From: Zobellia barbeyronii
Lineage (GTDB): Bacteria; Bacteroidota; Bacteroidia; Flavobacteriales; Flavobacteriaceae
Assembly: GCF_018603515.1 (NCBI RefSeq)
Contig: NZ_JACATN010000001.1
Location: 124,001 to 188,000 of the forward strand
Direction: 5' to 3'
DNA: 64,000 bases
Notes under the pieces: generated by a model
The model's database searches: none
Told to the model about the DNA's origin: nothing
Seen by the model: the letters and a program-made list of their open reading frames with translations, nothing else
Program-made: the position numbers and the translations under genes
In this document: one piece after another, positions 1 to 8,116 of the stretch
Position numbering within the stretch: the stretch's first letter is position 1
How the letters are laid out: the number at the start of each line of letters is the position of its first letter

Positions 1-75
1 CTTAGGATCGTGAGCTTCCTTAGCAAATTCAGTTTTTTCATTTCTTATCTTCTCGTCTTTCATTGTATTTTCCAT
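1..75 (-). CDS. Partial hypothetical protein, N-terminal 25 codons
   Basis: An open reading frame starts with ATG at 75 on the minus strand and runs off the left edge without a stop. The 25 visible residues are highly charged (Lys, Glu, Asp) with no hydrophobic segment, so this is not a signal peptide. A second in-frame ATG lies at 63. An A-rich tract precedes the start, as is common in this phylum. Divergent to the topoisomerase gene. Family not recognisable from so little sequence. Confidence 0.45.
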   Translation of the reverse strand, partial: MENTMKDEKIRNEKTEFAKEAHDPK

Positions 76-301
76 ATTTTTTTTGTTTTTCGACTTACTT
101 AAAATTTTCAAAAACGACTCAGATTCATTCAAAATCATGAGTTTTTACATCGTTTTACTCTAATATACATTCATTTTTTACTTTATTATGGCGTTTTACC
201 AAAACGGTTAATCTAAAAATTGATTGAGTTCAAACCGGATATGATAATAGAGATATCTTTAACCTCATCAGTACATTACAACCATCAACCCCATTACACA
301 G

Positions 302-1372
302 ATGACCAAAGAGAAACTATTAAGTCAGTTATTGAGAGCACCAGAATTGGCGATTGAAAATCTCAATTTGGTTTATATAGATAATGGTAAAATGCCTATT
401 TCCCGTTCCAGAAAAGGAAAGAGTTTCATCTATTTACACAAACAGAAACCTGTTACGGATAAAAAAGAACTGGAGCGTATTACCAGTCTGGTTTTACCAC
501 CGGCATGGGAAGATGTAAAAATCACAGATTTATCTAACGGCCATCTACAAGCTGTTGGTAAGGATTTAAAAAATAGAAAACAATACCGTTATCATCCTAC
601 TTGGGTAAAAATTAGAAAGCAGACCAAATTCTACAAGATGGCTCTGTTTGGTAAAAAGCTACCACTTATTAGAGAACAGGTAGAAAAAGACCTTGCACTA
701 AAAAAATGGTCAAAAGCCAAGGTTGTTGCGCTCATTATAAAACTTATGGATGAAACCCATATACGCATAGGCAACGAGCAATATGCAAAGCGCAATAAAT
801 CATACGGGCTTTCTACCATGCGTAAAAGGCATGTAGAAGTTTTTAAAAACAATTTTAAGTTTGAGTTTGTAGGTAAAAAGGGCAAAAAACACTCCATTAC
901 CGTTCGTAATAAAAAGTTGATGCGCCTTATTAGCCGTTGTGAAGATATACCGGGTTGGGAGCTTTTTCAATACTATGATGAAGATGGCGATAAACAATCC
1001 GTAGACAGTTCTATGGTAAACGAATATCTACATGATATAAGCGGAGAATTTTTTACCGCCAAGGACTTTAGAACTTGGGCAGCTTCAGTTGTGTTCTTTG
1101 ATACACTTTTAGACCTTGGCCTTGCCGAAACTGAAAAGGATGCCAAGAAAAATCTACTCGTAGGTTTTGATGCTGCAGCAACCGCCTTAGGAAACACCAG
1201 AAATGTATGCCGTAAGTATTATGTGCATCCCGTCTTGGTTACTTCCTATGAAGACGGTTCTCTAAAAGAATGGTTTGATAAGGCAGACAAAAGCGATTCC
1301 AAATCCGAGCATTTCTCTACTTCAGAAATGGTTATGCTTGAACTTTTTGAACAGTACACTCCCCAGTTTTAG
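302..1372 (+). CDS. DNA topoisomerase IB (eukaryotic/poxvirus type)
   Basis: A 356-residue type IB topoisomerase, which relaxes supercoiled DNA by nicking one strand through a 3'-phosphotyrosine link. The length suits the compact bacterial/poxviral form. Visible family blocks: an N-terminal DNA-binding part with LVLPPAWEDV (about residues 63-72), the catalytic-domain block HIRIGNEQY with its active-site Arg (about 153-161), the KDFRTW block with a second catalytic Arg (about 253-258), and the C-terminal CRKYYVHP block in which Tyr307 is the expected nucleophile. All key blocks are present, so it should be active. Monocistronic, about 200 bp before the next gene. Such enzymes are often carried with stress genes in flavobacteria, which fits the neighbours here. 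Confidence 0.93.
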   Translation: MTKEKLLSQLLRAPELAIENLNLVYIDNGKMPISRSRKGKSFIYLHKQKPVTDKKELERITSLVLPPAWEDVKITDLSNGHLQAVGKDLKNRKQYRYHPTWVKIRKQTKFYKMALFGKKLPLIREQVEKDLALKKWSKAKVVALIIKLMDETHIRIGNEQYAKRNKSYGLSTMRKRHVEVFKNNFKFEFVGKKGKKHSITVRNKKLMRLISRCEDIPGWELFQYYDEDGDKQSVDSSMVNEYLHDISGEFFTAKDFRTWAASVVFFDTLLDLGLAETEKDAKKNLLVGFDAAATALGNTRNVCRKYYVHPVLVTSYEDGSLKEWFDKADKSDSKSEHFSTSEMVMLELFEQYTPQF

Positions 1373-1571
1373 AGCTATTTTACATTTTCTTTCGCATTAA
1401 AGAATAAATGCACACGCTATATATCTGCCCTTTACGGATTGCATCAATAATTCATTTTTTCAGATAAAGACCAACAAAGACTTCCTCGTAAATTTACTAT
1501 CAGTAAGTAAGATGCCATGCGGCACGCATCCCCCAAAAAGCAAGTTGCCGCTCATTTAAAATTAAATTACA

Positions 1572-2021
1572 ATGAGTACATATAGTGAAGAAGTACACAC
1601 AAAATTGAATAACATATTAGAAAAAACATACGACGCGGAAAAAGGCTTTAAAAAGGCAGCGGAACACGCCCAAAGCACAGATTTGAAAACATTTTTTACG
1701 CGCAAGGCAGATGAGCGTTATACGTTTGGACATGATTTAAAAACTGAAATTGCCCGGTACGGACAAGAATTTGACAAAGGTGGAAGTGCCACTGGAGCAA
1801 TGCACCGCGGATGGATGGATGTTAAAGCTTGGTTTAGCGGAGATAATGACGAAGCCATGCTAGAAGAATCCATTACAGGAGAAAAAGCCGCCGTAGATGA
1901 ATATAAAGAGGTATTGAATGAAATTTCTCTACCAACTACAACCGCTACTTTGCTAACCCAGCAAATGAATAAGATTAGTAGCGACCTCAGTAGCATCAAT
2001 AGATTGGAAGACGTACTATAA
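1572..2021 (+). CDS. PA2169-family four-helix-bundle stress protein (DUF2383)
   Basis: A 149-residue protein that is helical throughout, with no signal peptide. The central GAMHRGWMDVKAW block and the later EESITGEKAAVDEY block are typical of the PA2169/DUF2383 family, a ferritin-like four-helix bundle of unknown biochemical role that is often found with general-stress genes. Whether it binds metal is not known for this member; Glu and His residues are spread over the helices. A strong intrinsic terminator directly follows the stop codon, so the transcript ends here. Confidence 0.85.
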   Translation: MSTYSEEVHTKLNNILEKTYDAEKGFKKAAEHAQSTDLKTFFTRKADERYTFGHDLKTEIARYGQEFDKGGSATGAMHRGWMDVKAWFSGDNDEAMLEESITGEKAAVDEYKEVLNEISLPTTTATLLTQQMNKISSDLSSINRLEDVL

Positions 2022-2040
2022 GAGTAACGGAGAAAAATTA

Positions 2041-2069
2041 AAAGGGATGCGAATGCATCCCTTTTTTTT
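2041..2069 (+). terminator. Rho-independent terminator after the DUF2383 gene
   Basis: A perfect 10-bp stem, AAAGGGATGC (2041-2050) with GCATCCCTTT (2055-2064), closes a GAAT loop and ends in a run of eight T (2062-2069). It lies 19 bp past the stop at 2021. An ATG inside the stem (2047) is in frame with the next gene but cannot be its start if this hairpin terminates transcription. Confidence 0.9.
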
Positions 2070-2097
2070 ACATTTCACTAACTATAGAAATATACCT

Positions 2098-2838
2098 ATG
2101 TTCAATAAATTATCCATCAAGGCAGATAGACAGCAGATTGAAGAAACGTATGGCGCTCTTTTTCAATTTCCTGACATCTATAGACCCAGAAATATCATAA
2201 ACGGACTTGAAGAAAGTACCGTTCCTATTATAACTTCAAAACAACAAAATACCATATCTACATCTATCTGGGGAATTCTACCTAAGAAATTTCAGGGAGA
2301 TTGGGCAAATTTTCAAAAACACGTAAATACGTTAACCATACCGTTAGCCTCTTTACAAACAAAACCATGGTACGCCCATACAGACGATACTGATCGGTGC
2401 CTACTACTTGTAACCGGTTTTTTCACCACATTTATCTCAGAAGGAGAGCTACTCTTCTTTCATATGACTCAAAAATCTGGCGAGCCATTTAGTCTTGCTG
2501 GTATTTACAATGAGTTAGAAGATGGCTTTATCACAAGTTCCCTAATTACAGACAAGGCAAACAGAACCATTACAGAAGTCCATAATATAGGTGACCAAAT
2601 GCCTATTATGGTGCCCGGTTATCAACAAAAAGATTGGTTAGACCATAAAATTTCAGTCCGTGATATAGATACTGCGGGAGCTACCCATAACTTGATTGCA
2701 GAACCGGTTTCTGAGGATTTCTTTGAAAATGTGCCAACGGATGCTTCTGAAAATTTATCTGGTTTAGACCGAGAAGATTTTCTTCCTACCACATTACATG
2801 ATCTTCTGTATAGTAACAGTATAAATCTCGCTAACTAA
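2098..2838 (+). CDS. SRAP (YedK/HMCES-like) family protein lacking the catalytic cysteine
   Basis: A 246-residue protein matching the fold signature of SOS-response-associated peptidases, which cross-link to abasic sites in single-stranded DNA through Cys2. Recognisable blocks: an N-terminus MFNKLSIKADRQQIEE in place of MCGR-type starts, WGILP (about residues 62-66), RCLLLVTGFF (about 101-109) and HNIGDQMPI with His162, which aligns with the family's HxRMP histidine. However residue 2 is Phe instead of Cys, the NARxE block has become TIPLAS, and the Glu of the FYEW block is Thr110. It is therefore probably not a classical abasic-site cross-linker. Start chosen at 2098 because an upstream in-frame ATG lies within a terminator. 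Function unknown; family assignment by eye. Confidence 0.72.
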   Translation: MFNKLSIKADRQQIEETYGALFQFPDIYRPRNIINGLEESTVPIITSKQQNTISTSIWGILPKKFQGDWANFQKHVNTLTIPLASLQTKPWYAHTDDTDRCLLLVTGFFTTFISEGELLFFHMTQKSGEPFSLAGIYNELEDGFITSSLITDKANRTITEVHNIGDQMPIMVPGYQQKDWLDHKISVRDIDTAGATHNLIAEPVSEDFFENVPTDASENLSGLDREDFLPTTLHDLLYSNSINLAN

Positions 2839-3005
2839 TAAATTAGTATAGTATTTTACAAATTCATTCTACCCCTCATCCCTGCTGTTTAAAGGTAAAA
2901 TATAAATTTATTGCGATAATCTAAACCCTGAACATACTGCATCTTTGTATCATAGAAGTCGGATAAGTACGACACTAGAAATTACTAATCTAAAAACTAC
3001 ATACT

Positions 3006-3167
3006 ATGTTACGTTGGACAGTCACTTTTGTAATATTGGCGATTATAGCCGCAATATTTGGATTTGGTGGAATAGCAGCTGGTGCTGCAAGTATCGCCCA
3101 AGTATTATTCTTTATTTTTCTAATCCTTTTCGTGATTTCATTATTCACCGGAAAGAAGACCGTATAA
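3006..3167 (+). CDS. DUF1328 small membrane protein (YtjA-like)
   Basis: A 53-residue protein starting MLRWTVTFVILAIIAAIFGF, with two hydrophobic helices (about residues 5-26 and 32-49), a Gly/Ala-rich turn, and a C-terminal LFTGKKTV. This is the classic DUF1328/YtjA pattern: a tiny inner-membrane protein of unknown function, frequent in stress-gene neighbourhoods. An overlapping longer frame at 2945-3190 has no protein-like character. It lies 27 bp upstream of the small lipoprotein gene, and the two probably share a transcript that ends at the hairpin near 3409. Confidence 0.85.
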   Translation: MLRWTVTFVILAIIAAIFGFGGIAAGAASIAQVLFFIFLILFVISLFTGKKTV

Positions 3168-3194
3168 ATCTATTAACTCAAAAACCCTAAACAT

Positions 3195-3386
3195 ATGAAA
3201 CGCACACTATATTTAATGTTATTTGTCTTAATGACCGTATCTGTATCTACACTAACAAGTTGTAGAGATGAAGCAAAGTCTACTGGAGACAAAATAGAAG
3301 ACGCAATTGACGATACCGGAGATGCCATAGAAGAAGGCGCCGAAGACGTTGAGGACGGTATTGAAGATGCCGTAGATGACAATTAA
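3195..3386 (+). CDS. Small acidic lipoprotein
   Basis: A 63-residue precursor. Residues 1-22 form a lipoprotein signal: MKR, a hydrophobic stretch, then the lipobox LTSC with Cys23 as the lipidated residue. The mature part is about 40 residues of almost only Asp, Glu, Gly, Ala and Ile in a heptad-like pattern (GDKIEDAIDDTGDAIEEG), predicted to be an amphipathic acidic helix. No enzymatic motif. It probably sits in the envelope; similar entericidin- or YtxH-like small lipoproteins are commonly stress-induced. It follows the DUF1328 gene closely and is ended by a strong terminator. Confidence 0.8.
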   Translation: MKRTLYLMLFVLMTVSVSTLTSCRDEAKSTGDKIEDAIDDTGDAIEEGAEDVEDGIEDAVDDN

Positions 3387-3408
3387 GATTAAAGTTTGGT
3401 TGATTGTA

Positions 3409-3448
3409 AGATTGGGCGTTTCCTTCGGGAATCGCCCAATCTTTTTTT
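3409..3448 (+). terminator. Rho-independent terminator with UUCG loop
   Basis: Stem AGATTGGGCG (3409-3418) pairs with CGCCCAATCT (3433-3442). Inside it, TTCC and GGAA close a TTCG tetraloop (3424-3427). A T-tract (3442-3448) follows. It ends the DUF1328/lipoprotein transcript. Confidence 0.92.
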
Positions 3449-3687
3449 ACACCAACTAGGGCCTATCGCTATTTGAATCAACATAAACAACCAATTTTTC
3501 TACTTAAAAACTCAGGTTTTATGTCTTTGATTTTATTTTGTTTAATCAAAAAGAACTAAACCTGAACAAAAAATCGTATTATGTTTGGCCAATAATTCGC
3601 AAGTGGATTTTATACCGCAATTTTTTAAAATAAAGTGCATATCTTTCGTATACCGAAAAATAGTTCACTTATACTGTAATCTTAAAC

Positions 3688-4251
3688 ATGACTTTTTTTG
3701 TAAAATATGATTTTGACCTAGCCTGCAAGACCCTGTTAAGGGAACATCTTGATGCTTTTGATGTAAGCTATTCTCTAGGGAGTTTAGGCGAAGTAAAGAT
3801 TAAAGGCGGTCTATCTGAAGAGCAACGGAATTCTCTTGCTACTTCTCTAAAGAGATATGGAATTGAAATTCTTGACGGTCAAAAAATCACTTTAGTAGAA
3901 CGCATCAAAAATGCTATTGATGAACTTCTAAAAGACAAGGATTTAAAGTCAATAAAGGTTTCGACATATTTGTCAGACACCTTGCATTATTCATATGCGC
4001 ACCTTTCTTCTGTTTTTTCGGAGAGTACATACACTTCTATTGAAAATTATATTATTTTACGTAAAGTAGATTTGGCAAAAGAGCTGATTTGCAATACGGA
4101 CCTTACGCTTACAGAAATTGCTTTTAGGCTTAATTATAGTAGTGTTGCACATTTGTCCGGGCAATTTAAGAAAACCACGGGGCTTACTCCAAGCAGTTTT
4201 CAGCGCATTATGAGCAAGAAAATTAAACACACCGTTAACCCCAAAACGTAA
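3688..4251 (+). CDS. AraC-family HTH regulator with short N-terminal domain
   Basis: A 187-residue protein. The C-terminal half (about 85-185) is an AraC/XylS DNA-binding domain with two helix-turn-helix units; the second has the usual TLTEIAFRLNYSSVAHLSGQFKKTTGLTPSSF pattern in parts. The N-terminal 80 residues form a small alternating beta/alpha domain of unclear type (possibly ACT- or HMA-like) rather than a cupin. It is the first gene of a tight operon with a response regulator (9 bp gap) and a histidine kinase, so it is a likely output or co-regulator of that signalling pair. A near-consensus -7 element, TATCTTTC, sits at 3640-3647. Confidence 0.85.
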   Translation: MTFFVKYDFDLACKTLLREHLDAFDVSYSLGSLGEVKIKGGLSEEQRNSLATSLKRYGIEILDGQKITLVERIKNAIDELLKDKDLKSIKVSTYLSDTLHYSYAHLSSVFSESTYTSIENYIILRKVDLAKELICNTDLTLTEIAFRLNYSSVAHLSGQFKKTTGLTPSSFQRIMSKKIKHTVNPKT

Positions 4252-4260
4252 TACATACTT

Positions 4261-4707
4261 ATGGATACCCAACTATTAAACATTGCTTTGGCAGATGATG
4301 ATGAAGATGACAGAATGCTTTTTAGTGAGGCTATTGATGAAATTGGTATAAGAACCAAATTATCGCTTTTTAAGCATGGGCAGGAGTTGATGGATTATCT
4401 AACCTTACCCAATATTGTCTTACCCAATCTTATTTTTCTAGATTTAAACATGCCCATAAAAAATGGTTTACAATGTTTAAAGGAAATACGGGAGAATCCA
4501 GACCTAAAAGACCTTTGTATTGCCATATATTCTACCTCGTCATCAGAAAAAGATGTGGAGGAGACTTTTCTAAATGGGGCAAATATTTATCTGAATAAGC
4601 CCAATAACTTTGTTAAATTGCAAGCTTCTGTAGAACGGGTACTACAGCTAAATTGGCAGTACCACACTTCTAATCTTAATAAGGATACCTTTCTATTTCG
4701 CATATAG
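4261..4707 (+). CDS. Single-domain response regulator (CheY/Rcp1-like)
   Basis: A 148-residue receiver domain with no output domain. The acidic pocket is DDDEDD near the N-terminus, the phospho-acceptor is Asp61 in FLDLNMP, the switch Thr/Ser lies in YSTSSSEKD, and the conserved Lys is Lys113 in LNKPNN. This layout matches the Rcp1-like regulators that partner with PAS or phytochrome-type histidine kinases. It lies 9 bp after the AraC gene and 5 bp before the kinase gene, so it is presumably phosphorylated by that kinase and acts through protein-protein contact. Confidence 0.92.
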   Translation: MDTQLLNIALADDDEDDRMLFSEAIDEIGIRTKLSLFKHGQELMDYLTLPNIVLPNLIFLDLNMPIKNGLQCLKEIRENPDLKDLCIAIYSTSSSEKDVEETFLNGANIYLNKPNNFVKLQASVERVLQLNWQYHTSNLNKDTFLFRI

Positions 4708-4712
4708 AGCTT

Positions 4713-7709
4713 ATGGACTTCAAACGAATATATTCTTCTTCCAAGACCTACATAGCTTTATTGTTCGTTGCCTTTGTAATTATTCTGTTTACGGCCAGCA
4801 TGGCATACTATCAGATTATGCGAATGCAAAATCTAGCGGAAAAAGTAGCGCATACTTTACAAGTAAACAATGCCATTAGTGAACTCTCTACCCACTCTAC
4901 TCTAGCGGAATCCGAAGAGTTTAGAGCGCAAATCCAAAATAAAGATGAGAATAACACCGTATTTGATGATTATGTAAAAGACGGTGAAACCATACTAAAT
5001 ACGCTTGAAGACCTTACCCAAGGAAATGCATCTCAGCAAATTCGTTTAGCTCCAATGGAAGCTTTATTAGACACCTTGCATGATGAACTTCAAACCCTAG
5101 CAGAACATCCCAAAGAGTCAATTACCAGTGTTAATGCGTCTGAAAAAGCGAAGAAAAGTGACATTAACTTTACACTTTACCGCATTAGGAACATAAGAAA
5201 CCAAATGCTGGCCGAGGAACGCCTATCCATCAAAAAAACAAGAGAAGAATATGACGCCAATAAGTACTTGGCTCCTTTTACTTCCCTGCTTTTGGCATTC
5301 TTTGCCCTTATAGTTTTTATACTGGCTTTTCTAAAAATATATAGAAACAAGTTGCGTATTCGCCAGTCAGAAAATTTTCTTAGAAGTGTACTCGCCACCA
5401 CAGATAACATCATTAACTATTATGAGCCTATTTATGATAAACAAAAGGATATCATAGATTTTGAAATCATTTTTGCCAATGAATGCAACCGCTCTTATTT
5501 GGGACTGGACCCTAATGAAATTATGGGTAAACCCGTATCTGAGGTCTTTCCTTTTTTAATGCTCAATGGTGAATTTCAAAAACTAGTTGAGTGTTTTCAA
5601 CAAAGAAAAAAAATTAGCTTAGACAGAGAAATTTTTGCAAAAGGAGAGAAACTTTGGTTTAAATCGCTACTTACACCCTTAGCGGAAGGAATTATGGTAA
5701 CCGCTCGTAACTCTACCGCAGAAGAAAAAGCAAAAGAAGAGCAATTATTACTCAACCAACGTTTAGAACAACAGAATTTAAAACTACTGGACCACCGTGC
5801 TTTTCTAAATAATATTTTTAGAAGTATTCCTCATGTAATCATGAACTTTGAGAGTATCAGGGACAAAAGCGATAAAATTGTAGACTTTAAAATTCTATTC
5901 ATAAACGATAAGATTTCCCCAATTACCGGAGATTTACCGGAGGAAATTACTAGCAAGAATATTTCGGAAATTTTCCCGACCGTGTTTGAATCCGAAATAT
6001 TTGGATACTTAAGGAATGTAGTCGAAACCGGGGAGCCAACTTCATATGAAGTTCCCTATACTGCAATAGACGGTAATGAAAAATGGTTTAGCGCCAGGGC
6101 TATTAAATTGGGAGATGGTATAACACTTACTACAAGAGAAATTACAGAGGAAAAAGAAAAAACAAACCAACTTGTACAGTTAAATACACAACTAGAGACT
6201 CAAAATTCAATTTTTGCAGATGCTGAAAATGTAGCGAACATAGGAAGTTATATCTGGTATTTAGATAACGGAGAAGCTACAATTTCCGACAACTTTTATC
6301 GCATATTGGGATATGAACCCAACTCTTTTACGGTAACCTTTGACAGTTATCGCAAATTTGTTCATCCAGATGATTTATCTACCTATAATCTCTTAGGAGA
6401 AGAAACAATTGAACATGGAAAATCAAAAGTATCTGGATACAGAATCGTCACCAAACAAGGAGACGTAAAACACATAGAGCTTAATGGGCGTGCACTTATT
6501 CGTCATGGTAGAAAAGCATCTGTAGGTGTAATTGTAGATGTTACCGAAGAAAAGCAAAACTCAGATCGTGTAATACAACTTAACCAAGAACTTTCTATTC
6601 AAAACTCCATTCTTACCGATGCCGAAAGAATTGCTAAAATAGGAAGCTTTGTATGGTATGTAGGTACCGATGAAATTGAAATCTCGGATAATTTTTACCG
6701 AATGTTGGGTTACGAACCTAAAGGGTTTGAAGCGTCATTAGAGCAATTTGCAGAATTTGTGCATCCTGATGATTTAAAAACGTACGAGCATAGCATTCAA
6801 AAATCTACGAACGATCTTATTGTAGAAGAACACCGCTACCGTGTTATCAGCAAAAGTGGAGAAATCAAACATCTAAAGGTAAACGGTCAATTTATTCATA
6901 AAGACAACAGACAAATTATGTCTGGAGTTGCCCAAGATATTTCATTGAGCATTGCTGCAGAAGAGAAATTGCGCGCCAGTAATATGGAGTTACAGCATAG
7001 TAATGCAGAATTAGAATCTTTCAATAGGGTAGCTAGTCATGATTTGCAGGAGCCGCTTAGAAAGACCCAGATGTTCATCTCTCGAATAGAAAGTACGGAG
7101 ATAGACAATTTATCGGACAAAGGCCGTGTCTACTTTAAGAAGGTGGTTAACGCCGCCTCTCGTATGCAGTCTTTGGTTATGAACTTGCTAACGTATTCTA
7201 GAATAGATTCAAAACATGAAGATTTTGAACTTATAGATTTGAATGAGGTATTAGAAAAGGTAAAGGAAGACCTCTCCTCCACTATTGAGAATACCGGCGC
7301 TATCATTAAGAGTGAAGACCTTCCTAGACTGGGAGGCGTGTCTTATCAATTAGAGCAGCTATTGAACAACCTTATATCTAACGCTCTTAAATATAAGGTA
7401 GCAGATGTAAAGCCATCCATTACCATCCAGGCAGAGAAAGTACATTCCAAGCAAATTCCGGAAAACTTCTTTAAGAGGGCAAACAACTATTACAAGATTA
7501 CCATTATAGATAATGGTATTGGTTTCTCTACGGAACATTCAGATAAAATATTTGAAGTGTTTCAAAGGTTGCACCAAAAATCAGAATATTCAGGTACAGG
7601 CATTGGTCTTGCCATTTGTAAAAAAATAGTAGAAAACCACCACGGGTTTATATACGCTACTAGTGAATTAGGTAAAGGCTCCGCATTTATTTTCTACTTG
7701 CCTGCCTAG
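4713..7709 (+). CDS. Membrane sensor histidine kinase with four PAS domains
   Basis: A 998-residue kinase. Transmembrane helices at about 12-33 and 188-212 enclose a roughly 150-residue periplasmic helical region. Four PAS-like modules follow (about 222-335, 360-475, 500-610, 628-745). The last two are near-duplicates, sharing the NFYR(I/M)LGYEP and FVHPDDL blocks, each preceded by an IGS(Y/F)(I/V)WY segment. The HisKA box SHDLQEPLRK contains phospho-acceptor His776. The ATPase domain shows the N box NLISNALKY, G1 DNGIGF and G2 GTGIGLAI. The stimulus cannot be told from sequence; no phytochrome Cys or heme motif was recognised. Last gene of the operon with the response regulator. Confidence 0.93.
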   Translation: MDFKRIYSSSKTYIALLFVAFVIILFTASMAYYQIMRMQNLAEKVAHTLQVNNAISELSTHSTLAESEEFRAQIQNKDENNTVFDDYVKDGETILNTLEDLTQGNASQQIRLAPMEALLDTLHDELQTLAEHPKESITSVNASEKAKKSDINFTLYRIRNIRNQMLAEERLSIKKTREEYDANKYLAPFTSLLLAFFALIVFILAFLKIYRNKLRIRQSENFLRSVLATTDNIINYYEPIYDKQKDIIDFEIIFANECNRSYLGLDPNEIMGKPVSEVFPFLMLNGEFQKLVECFQQRKKISLDREIFAKGEKLWFKSLLTPLAEGIMVTARNSTAEEKAKEEQLLLNQRLEQQNLKLLDHRAFLNNIFRSIPHVIMNFESIRDKSDKIVDFKILFINDKISPITGDLPEEITSKNISEIFPTVFESEIFGYLRNVVETGEPTSYEVPYTAIDGNEKWFSARAIKLGDGITLTTREITEEKEKTNQLVQLNTQLETQNSIFADAENVANIGSYIWYLDNGEATISDNFYRILGYEPNSFTVTFDSYRKFVHPDDLSTYNLLGEETIEHGKSKVSGYRIVTKQGDVKHIELNGRALIRHGRKASVGVIVDVTEEKQNSDRVIQLNQELSIQNSILTDAERIAKIGSFVWYVGTDEIEISDNFYRMLGYEPKGFEASLEQFAEFVHPDDLKTYEHSIQKSTNDLIVEEHRYRVISKSGEIKHLKVNGQFIHKDNRQIMSGVAQDISLSIAAEEKLRASNMELQHSNAELESFNRVASHDLQEPLRKTQMFISRIESTEIDNLSDKGRVYFKKVVNAASRMQSLVMNLLTYSRIDSKHEDFELIDLNEVLEKVKEDLSSTIENTGAIIKSEDLPRLGGVSYQLEQLLNNLISNALKYKVADVKPSITIQAEKVHSKQIPENFFKRANNYYKITIIDNGIGFSTEHSDKIFEVFQRLHQKSEYSGTGIGLAICKKIVENHHGFIYATSELGKGSAFIFYLPA

Positions 7710-7844
7710 TTTCCAAAACTACAATTACTTCCTTTTAAAGAAATCTACAACTATATATATAGGTATGTGGATTAAAGAAATACATCCAAAACCCTGGATT
7801 TTAGGACATTTTAACGCCTTTTTGCGCTTAAAGCGACAATTCTA

Positions 7845-7874
7845 TAACACAAAGCAATAATTGTGTAACACAAA
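7845..7874. promoter_or_regulatory. Direct-repeat / palindromic operator candidate
   Basis: The 9-mer TAACACAAA occurs at 7845-7853 and again at 7866-7874, exactly 21 bp apart (two helical turns). The second copy is part of a perfect odd palindrome, TTGTGTAACACAA (7861-7873). About 35 bp downstream is a -7-like ATCTTTG (7902-7908). Two same-face half-sites just upstream of a promoter are what an AraC-family dimer needs, so autoregulation by the AraC gene at 8117 is a reasonable guess. Confidence 0.45.
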
Positions 7875-7927
7875 AAGTAGGCTCTCCCACGATCTTTGTA
7901 CCAGAACAAATAATAAACCTGGTGTCT

Positions 7928-8074
7928 ATGAAAAATTTAATCGAACAAGTCTCTGAGCAAATGGCAAGAGTGGGTCGTGTAAGACCAATTCATGAGTATT
8001 CTAATAATGATGCGACACCAGAGAACTTAATAATGGCAATGAATAATGCTAATCTTCAACCATTAAAAAGATAA
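7928..8074 (+). CDS. Small hypothetical protein, 48 residues
   Basis: An ATG-started frame of 48 codons lies about 20 bp after the promoter-like ATCTTTG and 42 bp before the AraC-type regulator gene. The product begins MKNLIEQVSEQMARVGRVRP and is soluble, mixed helical, basic at the C-terminus (QPLKR) and without a signal peptide. It resembles no family I know. Its position suggests a leader or accessory peptide co-transcribed with the regulator. It could also be a chance frame, though codon use looks ordinary for the window. Confidence 0.5.
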   Translation: MKNLIEQVSEQMARVGRVRPIHEYSNNDATPENLIMAMNNANLQPLKR

Positions 8075-8116
8075 TCAATTTCAGTCAAAAGAAATTAACA
8101 ACCTAAAAAACACACT

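Noticed and set aside
192-206. Palindrome CGTTTT-ACC-AAAACG upstream of topoisomerase IB
   Set aside because: A short AT-rich palindrome without a second copy or a nearby promoter match; could be chance.
2047-2097. Earlier ATG as start of the SRAP-like gene
   Set aside because: It lies within the stem of a strong terminator of the upstream gene and would add a non-family N-terminus; family proteins start next to the MxNKL/MCGR block.
2834-2847. Palindrome ACTAAT-AA-ATTAGT over the SRAP stop, resembling the TetR operator
   Set aside because: The half-sites are shifted and spaced differently from ATACTA-NN-TAGTAT, and no promoter follows directly.
2945-3190. 81-codon frame over the DUF1328 gene
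   Set aside because: Its product is of low complexity and matches nothing, while the frame starting at 3006 encodes a clear DUF1328 protein.
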